Shown: one piece after another, positions 44,035-53,170 of the stretch | Numbering within the stretch: position 1 is the first letter of the stretch | How the letters are laid out: every line of letters starts with the position of its first letter | Assembly: GCF_011516735.1 (NCBI RefSeq) | Contig: NZ_WOSX01000016.1 | Coordinates: 1-64,000 of the forward strand | DNA: 64,000 bases | Direction of reading: 5' to 3' | Source of the DNA: Acetobacter fallax | GTDB taxonomy: Bacteria > Pseudomonadota > Alphaproteobacteria > Acetobacterales > Acetobacteraceae | Position numbers and translations under genes: made by a program | The notes under the pieces: model-generated | What the model was told of the DNA's origin: nothing | Seen by the model: only the letters and a program-made list of their open reading frames with translations | Databases searched by the model: none

Positions 44035-46200
44035 ATGTCTGCTCCGGTGTGGAAGCGCCTGAGAAAGCCGCTGACGCGTTCAGTGGCTCATCTCACTGCG
44101 GCGTCAATGGCCGTGTCGCCAGTTGTGGCAACGGCTCCCGCTTTCGCGAAATCGTCGGTCGTCACAACTGCGACGCCGATTGAGCATATCGTTCTCATCA
44201 TCGGTGAAAATCATACCTTTGATAATCTCTACGGAACGTACATTCCGAAAAATGGAGAAAAAGTCGACAACATTCTCTCCAGAAAGATCGTCAACGCCGA
44301 CGGCACGCCAGGAGCGAACTTTGCTCAGGCCGCGCAGATGCAGGCAACCGGTGCCAGCACGTACGCAATCGCACCGGCCGGAAAAACATCCTACACCAAA
44401 TTGCCGGCTCCGGCCCTTTCCGGGACGCCTGCCAAGGCTTCAGACACGGATCCTGCTCCGTTCGCGACGCTTGCCGCAGTGGAAGCATTCGAGACACTCG
44501 TTGGCAACGACGGCCTGAATCGTTCCGACTGGGCAAAGCTGACAACCGGCGCCAGTGGCCTCGGCTCAAGCGGCGTCGATACCCGGATCACCAACGCAAA
44601 CAATCTTCCCAACGGACCATTCCAGTTTACCGGTGCCTCACTTCCATATGATTCCTATGTCGGAAGCCCGGTCCACCGCTTTTTCCAGATGTGGCAGCAG
44701 ACGGACTGCTCCGTTTCTCATGCCACCACGAAAAATCCGTCAGGCTGTCTGAACGATCTGTTCCCATGGGTCGAAATCCAGAGTGGAACGGGTGGAAACG
44801 GCGCGGCACAGGCAGCGAATTTCGGCGAGCTCACCACAGGTGAAGGCTCGGTCTCGATGGGCTTCTACAATATGGCCATGGGTGATGTGCCATATTTCAA
44901 GTCCCTGTCAGATAAATATACGACAAGCGATAACTTTCACCAGTCTGTCATGGGCGGCACCGGCGCGAACCATATCGCCCTCGGCACCGGTCTCGGCATC
45001 TATTATACCGACGGAAACGGCAATATCGCCACGCCGCCGGCCAGCCAGATCGAAAATCCGAATCGTCAGAGCGGCACAACCAACTGGTTTACCCAGGACG
45101 GCTATTCCGGCGGCTCCTACGTCAAATGTGCGGACGATTCCGAGCCTGGCGTCAAGGCGGTCTCTGATTACCTGAAAGCACTTCCAGGTAAACATCCGAA
45201 GAATTGTAAGGCCGGCGCCTATTATATCGTCAATAACTACAGCCCGGGCTACTTCGGTGACGGCACTGTCAACACCGGTACCTTCGTCATTCCGCCATCA
45301 GGCGTCCCGACAATAGCCGATCGCCTGAACGATAAGAAAGTGACATGGCGCTACTACGGCGCGGGCTGGAACAACTACGTCAAGGATCCAACCAGCCAGG
45401 TTGGCGGCGTCTACTGTGATATCTGTAATCCGTTCCAGTATGAAACCAAAATTATGGCCGACGCACGTCAGCGTCAGGAACATATAAAGGATATCACAGA
45501 CCTTGAAGCCGACCTGTCTCTGGGTAACCTGCCGGCCGTCTCCATCGTCAAGCCGGACACCCTGCTCGATGGTCACCCGGCCTCCTCCAAGCCTTCCCTT
45601 TTCGAAGCCTTCGCCAAACACGTCATCGAAAAGATCAAAGCTAACCCTGAAGTCTGGAAAAAGACTGCTATTCTCGTCACGTTTGATGAAGGTGGCGGTT
45701 CCTGGGATTCGGGCTACATCCAGCCGCTTGACTTCTTCGGCGACGGAACCCGTATCCCCGCGATCATGGTTTCACCATACTCTAAGGGTGGTCACATCAA
45801 CCACACCTATTCAGATCATGTGTCTTTCCTGAAGTTCGTTGAGAAAAACTGGGGTCTGAATGTTATCTCGTCCACAGGACGCGACAATCTGCCAAACCCG
45901 GTGACGTCCGGCAGTAACCCGTATGCGCCGACCAACAGCCCGGCCATTGGTGATCTGATGGACATGTTCGACTTCTCTTCGGCATCTGGTAAGACGGGCA
46001 GCGACAGTTCGACAGGCGGCGGCAGCCAGTCCGGAAGCTCTTCCTCCGGGTCGTCCGGTTCCGGTTCAGCGTCAGGCTCCGGTTCCTCTTCCACCTCGGG
46101 CTCCACGTCCCAGACGGGCCTGATCCAGCAGATGCTGCAGCAGATCGAAACCGCGCTGCAGAACCTCTGGTCCTCGATAACGTCTGTCCTCTTCGGATAA
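44035..46200 (+). CDS. Exported phosphoesterase (acid phosphatase / phospholipase C-like)
   Basis: The protein has 721 residues. A Sec signal peptide (cleavage near APAFAKS) is followed by the phosphoesterase domain, which opens with IEHIVLIIGENHTFDNLYGT, the metal-binding signature of the acid phosphatase/phospholipase C family. Further conserved parts are FHQSVMGGTGANHIALGTGL, LVTFDEGGGSWD, and the later HINHTYSDHVSFLKFVEKNW. After about residue 645 comes a tract of about 45 residues of Ser/Gly, then a short amphipathic C-terminal helix (LIQQMLQQIETALQNLWSSI). GGAAGG before the ATG is a good ribosome site. Its place right after gspJ suggests export by the type II system. The exact substrate is unknown. 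Confidence 0.88.
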   Translation: MSAPVWKRLRKPLTRSVAHLTAASMAVSPVVATAPAFAKSSVVTTATPIEHIVLIIGENHTFDNLYGTYIPKNGEKVDNILSRKIVNADGTPGANFAQAAQMQATGASTYAIAPAGKTSYTKLPAPALSGTPAKASDTDPAPFATLAAVEAFETLVGNDGLNRSDWAKLTTGASGLGSSGVDTRITNANNLPNGPFQFTGASLPYDSYVGSPVHRFFQMWQQTDCSVSHATTKNPSGCLNDLFPWVEIQSGTGGNGAAQAANFGELTTGEGSVSMGFYNMAMGDVPYFKSLSDKYTTSDNFHQSVMGGTGANHIALGTGLGIYYTDGNGNIATPPASQIENPNRQSGTTNWFTQDGYSGGSYVKCADDSEPGVKAVSDYLKALPGKHPKNCKAGAYYIVNNYSPGYFGDGTVNTGTFVIPPSGVPTIADRLNDKKVTWRYYGAGWNNYVKDPTSQVGGVYCDICNPFQYETKIMADARQRQEHIKDITDLEADLSLGNLPAVSIVKPDTLLDGHPASSKPSLFEAFAKHVIEKIKANPEVWKKTAILVTFDEGGGSWDSGYIQPLDFFGDGTRIPAIMVSPYSKGGHINHTYSDHVSFLKFVEKNWGLNVISSTGRDNLPNPVTSGSNPYAPTNSPAIGDLMDMFDFSSASGKTGSDSSTGGGSQSGSSSSGSSGSGSASGSGSSSTSGSTSQTGLIQQMLQQIETALQNLWSSITSVLFG

Positions 46201-46246
46201 GACATCACGAACGGGTCGTCCGGGCCGCGCGCCCGGATGGCCAGCC

Positions 46247-46300
46247 CATGACAACCGCCATCGCTCCTTCCGTAAGGGGTGGTGGCGGTTTCGTGTCATG
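46247..46300 (+). terminator. Long stem-loop after the phosphoesterase gene
   Basis: The arms CATGACAACCGCCA and TGGCGGTTTCGTGTCATG pair almost completely around a loop that includes CTCCTTCCGTAAGG. It lies 47 bp after the stop and is followed by ATTGTTTGTC rather than a clean T run. It is probably a transcription end between the phosphoesterase and the dioxygenase genes. Confidence 0.55.
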
Positions 46301-46330
46301 ATTGTTTGTCATCATCGTAAGGAGTCACCG

Positions 46331-47017
46331 ATGCCTGTGCATATCCAGAACGTCCTCACCCCGGATGAACTCATGGAATGTCGGGCTCTGCTTGATGCCG
46401 GCCAATGGGTCGACGGTCGGGACACCGCTGGCGCACAGGCAATACACGTCAAAAAAAATCAGCAGCTCAACACGAAATGTGAAGAATCCACCGCGGCCCG
46501 GCAGATCATTGCCGGAGCTCTGTCGCGCAATCTCCTCCTGCGAAGCGTCGCCCTGCCAAGGATGATCTTCCCGCCGATGTTCAATCGCTATGAGGGCGGA
46601 ATGACATACGGCGCGCATGTCGATAACTCTGTGCAGGTCATCCCGGACGTCCCCGGCCAGATGATGCGGGCCGATCTTTCCGCCACGCTGTTCCTCACGG
46701 ACCCCGATGATTACGAAGGTGGCGATCTCACGCTGGAAACAAATGCAGGCACGGAAGTCATCCGTCTGCCCGCAGGCGACATGATCGTCTATCCGACGAC
46801 CATGATTCACGCCGTGACACCCGTCACCCGCGGCTGTCGCATCGCCTCATTTTTCTGGATTCAGTCCCTGGTTCCAGACCCGTCGTGCCGGACGCTCCTG
46901 TTTGATCTCGACCGCGCTATCATCGACCTTTCATCGCGTACGGAAGCAGGAGATCCGGCTGTGCTCTCACTCACCGGCACGTATCACAACCTCCTGCGTA
47001 AATGGTGTCTGATCTGA
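46331..47017 (+). CDS. PKHD-type Fe(II)/2-oxoglutarate-dependent hydroxylase (PiuC/YbiX family)
   Basis: AAGGAG seven bases before the ATG at 46331 fixes the start; the protein has 228 residues. The iron triad is in TYGAHVDNSV (His, Asp) and TMIHAVTPVTRGCR (His, with the 2-oxoglutarate Arg). The N-terminal MPVHIQNVLTPDELMECR and LFLTDPDDYEGGDLTLE are typical of the family. Its members often lie beside TonB-dependent siderophore receptor genes and respond to iron; no receptor gene is adjacent here. The substrate is unknown. Confidence 0.92.
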   Translation: MPVHIQNVLTPDELMECRALLDAGQWVDGRDTAGAQAIHVKKNQQLNTKCEESTAARQIIAGALSRNLLLRSVALPRMIFPPMFNRYEGGMTYGAHVDNSVQVIPDVPGQMMRADLSATLFLTDPDDYEGGDLTLETNAGTEVIRLPAGDMIVYPTTMIHAVTPVTRGCRIASFFWIQSLVPDPSCRTLLFDLDRAIIDLSSRTEAGDPAVLSLTGTYHNLLRKWCLI

Positions 47018-47110
47018 CGGGTAGTTTCATAATATTTTAACAAACAGGCCGCGTTCAGTCCGTATAACGCAGAGGATTTTTTAAGGCAGGGCAGGGGAAA
47101 AACGGTCATC

Positions 47111-48985
47111 GTGGCAGAATATCAAAGCCAGGGACCAGATGTGGCATTTTCCCCGCAGGCACAAAGTTGCAGCCACGACATGCAGGCAATCCGGCGCGCA
47201 CTCATTACGATCTGCGCCGTTTCCACCACCGCTCTGGCGCTTGTCTGGGTCATTGTCTCGGTCGCGCGAAAACCCTCTGTAAATCAAAGCAGTTTCGCCG
47301 CTCTCATCACAAAAACGCCACTTTCCGGACTCCTGATTGCTAATCTCTCCCTTGTCACAGCAGGAACTCTCGCAACACTGATCGTCATGCGATCCCGGCA
47401 AAAAGCCGACCTGAACACCCCGTCGCCATCCGGGTGGCTCGTGGCGTTCTCCATACTGCCCCTGTCGCTGATGGCACTCGTCGCTGCACAGAAATCGTCA
47501 GGGCGCGTTACGGATCTGGCGCCGTTCAGCCACACCGCACTCAGCCTGGCATCAGCCCTGACATTTGTGCTCGCTTTCATTTTTCTGCTTCTGGAACGCT
47601 CGCTTGCGACAGGACGCCATTCCGGTATCCTGGAGGCCGGCGGTCTGGCCGCCCTGCTCCGCGCCGTCATTGTCAGCCTTGCACTCTCAGGTTTTCTGGC
47701 CGGCTGCGGCGCAAGCGATATCAGTCTGTTAACCTGGCCGTGGCTTATCCCGATATGCCTGACACTCGCCGCCGCCTGCGAAACCATCATCAGAGTCATC
47801 GTCCGGCTGTTCTCTCCTCCTGCAACCGTGGCTACCACGTCCGCCTGCATCGGAAATATCCTTTTCGACAGCCCGCTGGCACTGCACCCCGCGCGCGTCG
47901 CAATGGTCATGAAGACCAGTTTCGGCATTGATTTCGAGCAGAGCTGGGCACTCAGTTTCGTATGGCGTGCCATGCTCCCGGTCACTGGCGCCATGATCCT
48001 CCTCGCCTGGACCTTCAGCGGTGTCGTGAAAATAGACCAGAATCAGAGAGGAATTTACGAACGCTTCGGAATTCCGCAGGCTGTTCTGGGGCCGGGACTG
48101 CACATCGTGCTGCCGCGCCCTTTCGGTTATGTCAGACTGACCGAGTTCGGAACGATCCGTTCCACAGTCATCACTGATCATGCCGATGCGGCAAAGGCTG
48201 CGGCCGATGTCTCCGGAGCCGAAGGCGAGGCACCGGAAAGCGCAAACCGGTTATGGGAGGACTCCCCCGAGGATGCCTCCTATCTCGTCGCCCGCAGCGC
48301 CGACGGCCGGGCCGGATTTGAAATGCTCACTGTTAATCTGCGTATTCTTTACCGCGTGCGCCTTTCCGATCAGGGCGCAATGGACGCGCTCTACAACGTT
48401 TCGTCCCCCGATGAACTGCTGCGTTCCCTTGCGCGCAGCGATCTGGTCATGTTCTTTGCCTCTGAAACGCTCGAAGGTGTCATGGCGACACGGCGCGATA
48501 AGGTCGCGGAAATCATCTCCGCAGATCTGCAGGCCAGCCTCGATCAGAGACATTCGGGCATCGAAGTCGTCGCCGTTCTCATCGACTCGATTCAGCCACC
48601 GGCCGCTGCCGCCCGGTCATGGCGCGCTGTGCAGGCCGCCGAGGTCAGGGTGCAGATGAGCGTGGCCGAAGAACGCACTCGTGCCGCAGGGACCGCCGCT
48701 CTCGCGCGCCGGGATGCCTACACCTTGCAATCATCGGCCCAGGCGCAGGCGGAAACCATCCGAAAGGCGGCGCGCGCCGACGCCACGCGGATGACCGGCG
48801 ATGACAGGGCATGGCACGAAAGCGGACAGGCTTTCCTGCTCGAATATTATCTCGCGGCTCTGAAAACCGCCCTGAACGGCGCGGCCATAACAGTCGTGGA
48901 CAGCCGTATCCCACGCAGCGTTCTGGATCTGCGCGACATGCCATTCAGCCTTCTTCCTCCTGCAGACAGCGCGGCCTCAAAATGA
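47111..48985 (+). CDS. SPFH-domain membrane protein 1 (HflK-like, multi-helix N-terminus)
   Basis: The GTG at 47111 gives 624 residues; an in-frame ATG at 47180 is an alternative. The first 300 residues hold about six hydrophobic segments, unlike HflK, which has one. The SPFH domain follows from KIDQNQRGIYERFGIPQAVL and GPGLHIVLPRPFGYVRLTEF. A basic/Ala-rich helical region near the end (AEVRVQMSVAEERTRAAGTA) resembles the HflK/flotillin coiled coil. SPFH proteins oligomerise into membrane scaffolds and can modulate FtsH protease. The stop overlaps the next gene by 4 bp (ATGA). Confidence 0.82.
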   Translation: MAEYQSQGPDVAFSPQAQSCSHDMQAIRRALITICAVSTTALALVWVIVSVARKPSVNQSSFAALITKTPLSGLLIANLSLVTAGTLATLIVMRSRQKADLNTPSPSGWLVAFSILPLSLMALVAAQKSSGRVTDLAPFSHTALSLASALTFVLAFIFLLLERSLATGRHSGILEAGGLAALLRAVIVSLALSGFLAGCGASDISLLTWPWLIPICLTLAAACETIIRVIVRLFSPPATVATTSACIGNILFDSPLALHPARVAMVMKTSFGIDFEQSWALSFVWRAMLPVTGAMILLAWTFSGVVKIDQNQRGIYERFGIPQAVLGPGLHIVLPRPFGYVRLTEFGTIRSTVITDHADAAKAAADVSGAEGEAPESANRLWEDSPEDASYLVARSADGRAGFEMLTVNLRILYRVRLSDQGAMDALYNVSSPDELLRSLARSDLVMFFASETLEGVMATRRDKVAEIISADLQASLDQRHSGIEVVAVLIDSIQPPAAAARSWRAVQAAEVRVQMSVAEERTRAAGTAALARRDAYTLQSSAQAQAETIRKAARADATRMTGDDRAWHESGQAFLLEYYLAALKTALNGAAITVVDSRIPRSVLDLRDMPFSLLPPADSAASK

Positions 48986-50052
48986 ACGGACCGGTAAACG
49001 GAATGCTCCCGGAAACGGGAAACAGGCAGTCAGCCCTCGCCCTTCCCGAAGGCATAAGCCCATCAAAGCGAAAAGGACTGCCTGGCCTCGTTTCACGTTT
49101 TGCCATCGCCGGGCTGGTTTTCTGCGCAGCCCTGTCCACGGCCACATCCTTCACGGTCGAAACCGGCAAGGCCGTCGTGGTCACACGCTTCGGCGCACCG
49201 GTTCGCGTCCGCACCGAACCTGGCCTGCTCTGGAAACTTCCCGCCCCGCTCGAAGTCGGACAGGTTGTCGACCTGCAAACGCGCACAACCTCAGGCGGCC
49301 TTCAGGATGTCGGAACACGTGACGGACTGCGCGTGCTGGTGCAGGCCTATCTGGCATGGTCGGTCTCCGGAGATCCCGAACACATCCGGCATTTCCTCCG
49401 CGCCACGGGAAATGATCCGGACGAGGCCGCCCGCCAGCTCAGATCCCTGCTCGGCTCGACGCTCCAGATTGTGGCAAGCGATTTCCCTCTCCGAAACCTC
49501 GTCAACACAGACGCACGGGAGGTCAGAATTCCCGAATTCGAGAAAAAGCTGCTGGCCGCTCTCCAGCCGCAGGTCGAAGCCATATACGGCATCCATATTG
49601 ATCAGGTCGGCATGGAGCGCCTGAGCCTTCCGGCCGAAACGCTGAGCGCGACAGTCGCACGCATGAGAGCCGAGCGTGAAACCGTTGCCGCCGCCCGAAC
49701 CGCTGAAGGGCTGCGTCAGGCGGCCGCCATCAAATCCGACGCCCAACGGGATGCCCGTATCATCGTCGCTCAGGCAAAAGCGGACGCCGCAATAACGGAA
49801 GCAAAGGCGCGCGAAGACGCCGCCCGGATCTACGCTGACAGCTACACGAAAAATCCTGACCTCTACACAACCCTTCGCACACTCGATACGCTGAACAGCA
49901 TTGTCGGCCGAAGCACGCGACTGGTCATGCGCACCGATGCGCCCCCCTTCAACGCCCTGACCGGTCTCCGGGAAGCAGGGCAGGGGACTCCGGCCACACT
50001 CCCTCCGCACAGAACCGATGACCATCAGACAAAAGCCAGGACCGCGCGGTGA
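48982..50052 (+). CDS. SPFH-domain membrane protein 2 (HflC-like)
   Basis: The ATG at 48982 overlaps the preceding stop and gives 356 residues. One membrane helix (about 35-58) precedes the SPFH domain: FTVETGKAVVVTRFGAPVRV, then TEPGLLWKLPAPLEVGQVVD. The later part has IHIDQVGMERLSLPAETLSA and a long Ala/Arg/Glu coiled coil (AIKSDAQRDARIIVAQAKAD), as in HflC. The order HflK-like, HflC-like, HflK-like with full overlap suggests one mixed complex. No ftsH gene is nearby. Confidence 0.87.
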   Translation: MNGPVNGMLPETGNRQSALALPEGISPSKRKGLPGLVSRFAIAGLVFCAALSTATSFTVETGKAVVVTRFGAPVRVRTEPGLLWKLPAPLEVGQVVDLQTRTTSGGLQDVGTRDGLRVLVQAYLAWSVSGDPEHIRHFLRATGNDPDEAARQLRSLLGSTLQIVASDFPLRNLVNTDAREVRIPEFEKKLLAALQPQVEAIYGIHIDQVGMERLSLPAETLSATVARMRAERETVAAARTAEGLRQAAAIKSDAQRDARIIVAQAKADAAITEAKAREDAARIYADSYTKNPDLYTTLRTLDTLNSIVGRSTRLVMRTDAPPFNALTGLREAGQGTPATLPPHRTDDHQTKARTAR

Positions 50053-51188
50053 CGCCGGAAATCAGCGTGGTCGGGGAACCGGGACCGCCCGTCGACGGCG
50101 CGCTGGAACAGTCCGTCCGTCTCGCTTTCATGGTGCTGAGCGGCGTGACCATCCTGCTCGGACTGGTCTGGCTCACCGGCAACATCCGTTCCGTTCCTCC
50201 CGACAGCAACGCAATCGTGGTGCGTTACGGAAAGATCATGTCCGTCCGGCACTCCGGACTTGTTGTCGCCCTGCCAGGGCCATTTGAAAACGTTTATTTC
50301 CTGCCCTCGCAGGATAAGCAGCTCTCCCTGCACGTCACGCGTGACAACACTGATTACAGCAGTGACGAAACGGATCTCGAACTTCAGGAATCCGATGATT
50401 TCTATCACATGGAAAAAAGCCGGGATGCCGCGAATTCAAGCTACCTCCTGACCGGCGACGGCAACGTCGTTCGTCTGGACGCCAACCTGTTCTATCGTAT
50501 CGTCCGCCCGGTTTCCTACGTGCAGGCCCGCCCGCACGTCCCGGCCGCCCTGAGACGGCTCTTTTACGCCGCGGCAACGGATGTCGCGGCGTCCCACCCT
50601 GTCGGGGACTTTCTCGTCGTCCGGTCCTCATTCGATACAGCCGCGGGAGACGATGCGCTCCCGGCGCGTCGCGCAGCCCTCCGCAGCGAACTTCTCGCTG
50701 CCGTGAATGCCCGTCTGGCAGCTCTGCGTGGCCACAACACCGATCCCGGGATCGAAGTGGCCCGCATCGACCTCATGGTCGTCCTGCCGCCGCGTGCAAA
50801 GCAGGCCTTCGATCAGGTGCTCACAGCGGAACAGTCCGCCGCACAGGGTATCGCAGCCGCCCGCACGGAAGCGGAACATATCCTTCAGGAGGCCGGTCGC
50901 GAACGTGATCGTCTGGGCGCGGATGCCGCCGCCGCCGCCGTCGAGTCCGTCCATCAGGCTTCCGGGGAAACCGCCGCCATCTCTGCCGTCGAAAATGCGG
51001 CGCGCGCTCCATCGGCCGATACGCGCCACGCCGTCGAACTCCAGGCATGGCGCGAAAAAACGACCGCCATCTTCGCAAAGGCCGGGCGTGTTACCGGGAT
51101 CGCCCCGGAGACCGGGCAGATTCTCCTCCCCGGTCCCATGCCTGAACAGCCATCCGAAGCCGGGCAGGGCGAAGGAAATATCCCATGA
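50049..51188 (+). CDS. SPFH-domain membrane protein 3 (HflK-like)
   Basis: The GTG at 50049 overlaps the previous stop (GTGA) and gives 379 residues. One membrane helix (LAFMVLSGVTILLGLVWLTG) is followed by the SPFH domain: SVPPDSNAIVVRYGKIMSVR, then HSGLVVALPGPFENVYFLPS. A middle segment rich in Asp and Glu (DYSSDETDLELQESDDF) precedes a strand NVVRLDANLFYRIVRPVSYV typical of HflK. The C-terminal coiled coil (LTAEQSAAQGIAAARTEAEH) ends in a Pro/Gly-rich tail. The stop overlaps the P-type ATPase start by 4 bp. Confidence 0.85.
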   Translation: MTPEISVVGEPGPPVDGALEQSVRLAFMVLSGVTILLGLVWLTGNIRSVPPDSNAIVVRYGKIMSVRHSGLVVALPGPFENVYFLPSQDKQLSLHVTRDNTDYSSDETDLELQESDDFYHMEKSRDAANSSYLLTGDGNVVRLDANLFYRIVRPVSYVQARPHVPAALRRLFYAAATDVAASHPVGDFLVVRSSFDTAAGDDALPARRAALRSELLAAVNARLAALRGHNTDPGIEVARIDLMVVLPPRAKQAFDQVLTAEQSAAQGIAAARTEAEHILQEAGRERDRLGADAAAAAVESVHQASGETAAISAVENAARAPSADTRHAVELQAWREKTTAIFAKAGRVTGIAPETGQILLPGPMPEQPSEAGQGEGNIP

Positions 51189-53170
51189 GCGCGACCAGCT
51201 TCTCCTCAGCGCCTGATGCCGGACGCGGGCTCGGTCATCACGCACAGCAGGTGACAACCGCCGCGGGGCCTGGCGCCCTGATGACCTACGCCGGGAAATG
51301 GGCGCTGGGAAGCCGTCTCGTGCTCGCTATGATTGCCTGCTGGCTGCTGGTGATCGCCCTGGTCTGGAAATATCTGGTCTCCGCCAACAGCGCCGTGCCC
51401 GACCTCGCCGCCACCGGTGCCGCGCTGCTGGTTGCCGCCCCCGTCCTGAGCGCGGCACTCGCCAGCCTGCGCCATCCGTCGCTGCATGGCCTCACAGACC
51501 AGCTCGTCGCCGTGGCCATGCTCGCCTCATGGGCGGCGGGCGATCTGCTCACGGCTGCGCTGCTGCCCATCGTCATGATCGTCGGACATGTGCTCGAAGA
51601 GCGTTCCCTGCTCGGATCTCAGGAAGCCATCCGCGCGCTGGAACGCCTCGTCGACACCACAACCCTGCGCCTGAACCCGGACGGCACAACAGAGGCCGTC
51701 ACCGCTTCACAGCTCGCCACGGGAGACCGCCTCGAACTTCGCGCCGGCGACCGCGTTCTCGCCGACGGAATTGTCCTCACGGGCCAGTCCTCGCTGGATA
51801 TGGCCTCCCTCACAGGCGAGTCAGTCCCCGTCGAAGTCGGACCCGGTGACCGCGTCCTTGCCGGAACGATCAATCTCTCCGGCGTGCTGACCACGGAAAT
51901 CACCCGCATCGGTGGTGAAACGGCACTCGGGCAGATCATCGCCCTCATGGAAGTGGCGGAAGAAGCCAAACCACCCCTCACACGCCTGCTGGAGCGTTAC
52001 GCCGGCCGATACATGGCGCTCATCATGACCATCTCCGCCGCCGTGTGGTTCGCGTCCGGCTCCACCTCCGCCATGCTTGCCGTCCTCGTCGCGTCCTGCC
52101 CCTGCGCCGTCGTCCTCGCCGCCCCGGCTGCGTCCATCGCCGCCATCGCCGTTGCCGCCCGCCACGGAATCCTGATCAAGGGCACCGCCTTTCTCGAACA
52201 TCTCGCCGACGTGACATCCCTTGTCATCGACAAGACAGGAACCCTCACAACCGGCCGCCTCGCCCTCGACCGCACACTCGCCCGACCCGGCACTACGGAG
52301 GAGCAGCTCCTGTCCCTCGGCGCCGCGCTGGGCAGCCTCAGCACCCACCCGGTGAGCCGCGCGCTGGCCCGCACCACAACCACCCACCCGTCCTTCTCAT
52401 TCAGCGACGTGCAGGAACAGCATGGACTCGGCCTGCGCGCCGTGGCGGAGGACGGCACCATATTTCTCATGGGACGACCTGCCCTGCTGGCAGGGGAGGG
52501 GATCGATCCCGGCCCCGTTCCCGACCATGACGGACCAATGGTCTGTCTGAGCCGGAACGGTACCCTGCTGGGCTGGCTGCTCCTGTCCGACTGCCCGCGT
52601 CCCGAAGCCGCCGGGGCTATGCAGGATCTGCGTGACCTCGGCCTCTCCCGCCAGATCCTCCTCACCGGAGATCGCCGCGCTGTCGCGCAGCGGATCGGAG
52701 CTGAAGTTGGCATCACGGTCATTCAGGCCGAAGTGCTCCCGGCCGAAAAAATGAACTGTGTTCTGACTGAAATCGATCATGGTCAGCGTCCTCTGGTCGT
52801 GGGAGACGGAATCAACGACGCCCTTGCCCTGCGCGCGGGCGCTGTCGGAATCGCCATGGGAGCGGAGGGCACCGACGTCGCACTCAGTTCCGCCGATCTG
52901 GTCCTGATGCAGTCAGACCTCCGGCGTCTCGGCACAGCCATCCGACTCAGCCGCCGCTGCCGGCGCACTATCCAGGTCAACGTGGGCATGGGCGTTGGCT
53001 GGACCGGTATCCTCATCACCTGCGCCGCGTTCAACCTGCTCGGCGCGCAGGGCGCCGTCATGGCCGCCGTGCTCCACAACGCCTCAACGCTCGCCGGCCT
53101 CGCCAATGCCGGCCGCCTGCTCCGGTTTGATGAAACACGCCGGACTTTACAAACGAGAACGTCATCATGA
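51185..53170 (+). CDS. P1B-type heavy-metal-translocating ATPase without N-terminal metal-binding domain
   Basis: The protein has 661 residues. The actuator motif SLTGESVPVE, the membrane metal site C305-P-C307 in VASCPCAVVLAAPAAS, the phosphorylated Asp349 in IDKTGTLTTG and the hinge GDGIND (540-545) are all present. The start (MSATSFSSAPDAG) leads straight to membrane helices, so the usual HMA or His-rich N-terminal domain is missing. The last helices contain AAVLHNASTLAGLANAGRLL, unlike the Cu (NxxxYN/MxxSS) or classic Zn patterns, so the metal is not assigned. It is fused by overlaps into the three-gene SPFH operon, an unusual context for a metal pump. Confidence 0.9.
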   Translation: MSATSFSSAPDAGRGLGHHAQQVTTAAGPGALMTYAGKWALGSRLVLAMIACWLLVIALVWKYLVSANSAVPDLAATGAALLVAAPVLSAALASLRHPSLHGLTDQLVAVAMLASWAAGDLLTAALLPIVMIVGHVLEERSLLGSQEAIRALERLVDTTTLRLNPDGTTEAVTASQLATGDRLELRAGDRVLADGIVLTGQSSLDMASLTGESVPVEVGPGDRVLAGTINLSGVLTTEITRIGGETALGQIIALMEVAEEAKPPLTRLLERYAGRYMALIMTISAAVWFASGSTSAMLAVLVASCPCAVVLAAPAASIAAIAVAARHGILIKGTAFLEHLADVTSLVIDKTGTLTTGRLALDRTLARPGTTEEQLLSLGAALGSLSTHPVSRALARTTTTHPSFSFSDVQEQHGLGLRAVAEDGTIFLMGRPALLAGEGIDPGPVPDHDGPMVCLSRNGTLLGWLLLSDCPRPEAAGAMQDLRDLGLSRQILLTGDRRAVAQRIGAEVGITVIQAEVLPAEKMNCVLTEIDHGQRPLVVGDGINDALALRAGAVGIAMGAEGTDVALSSADLVLMQSDLRRLGTAIRLSRRCRRTIQVNVGMGVGWTGILITCAAFNLLGAQGAVMAAVLHNASTLAGLANAGRLLRFDETRRTLQTRTSS

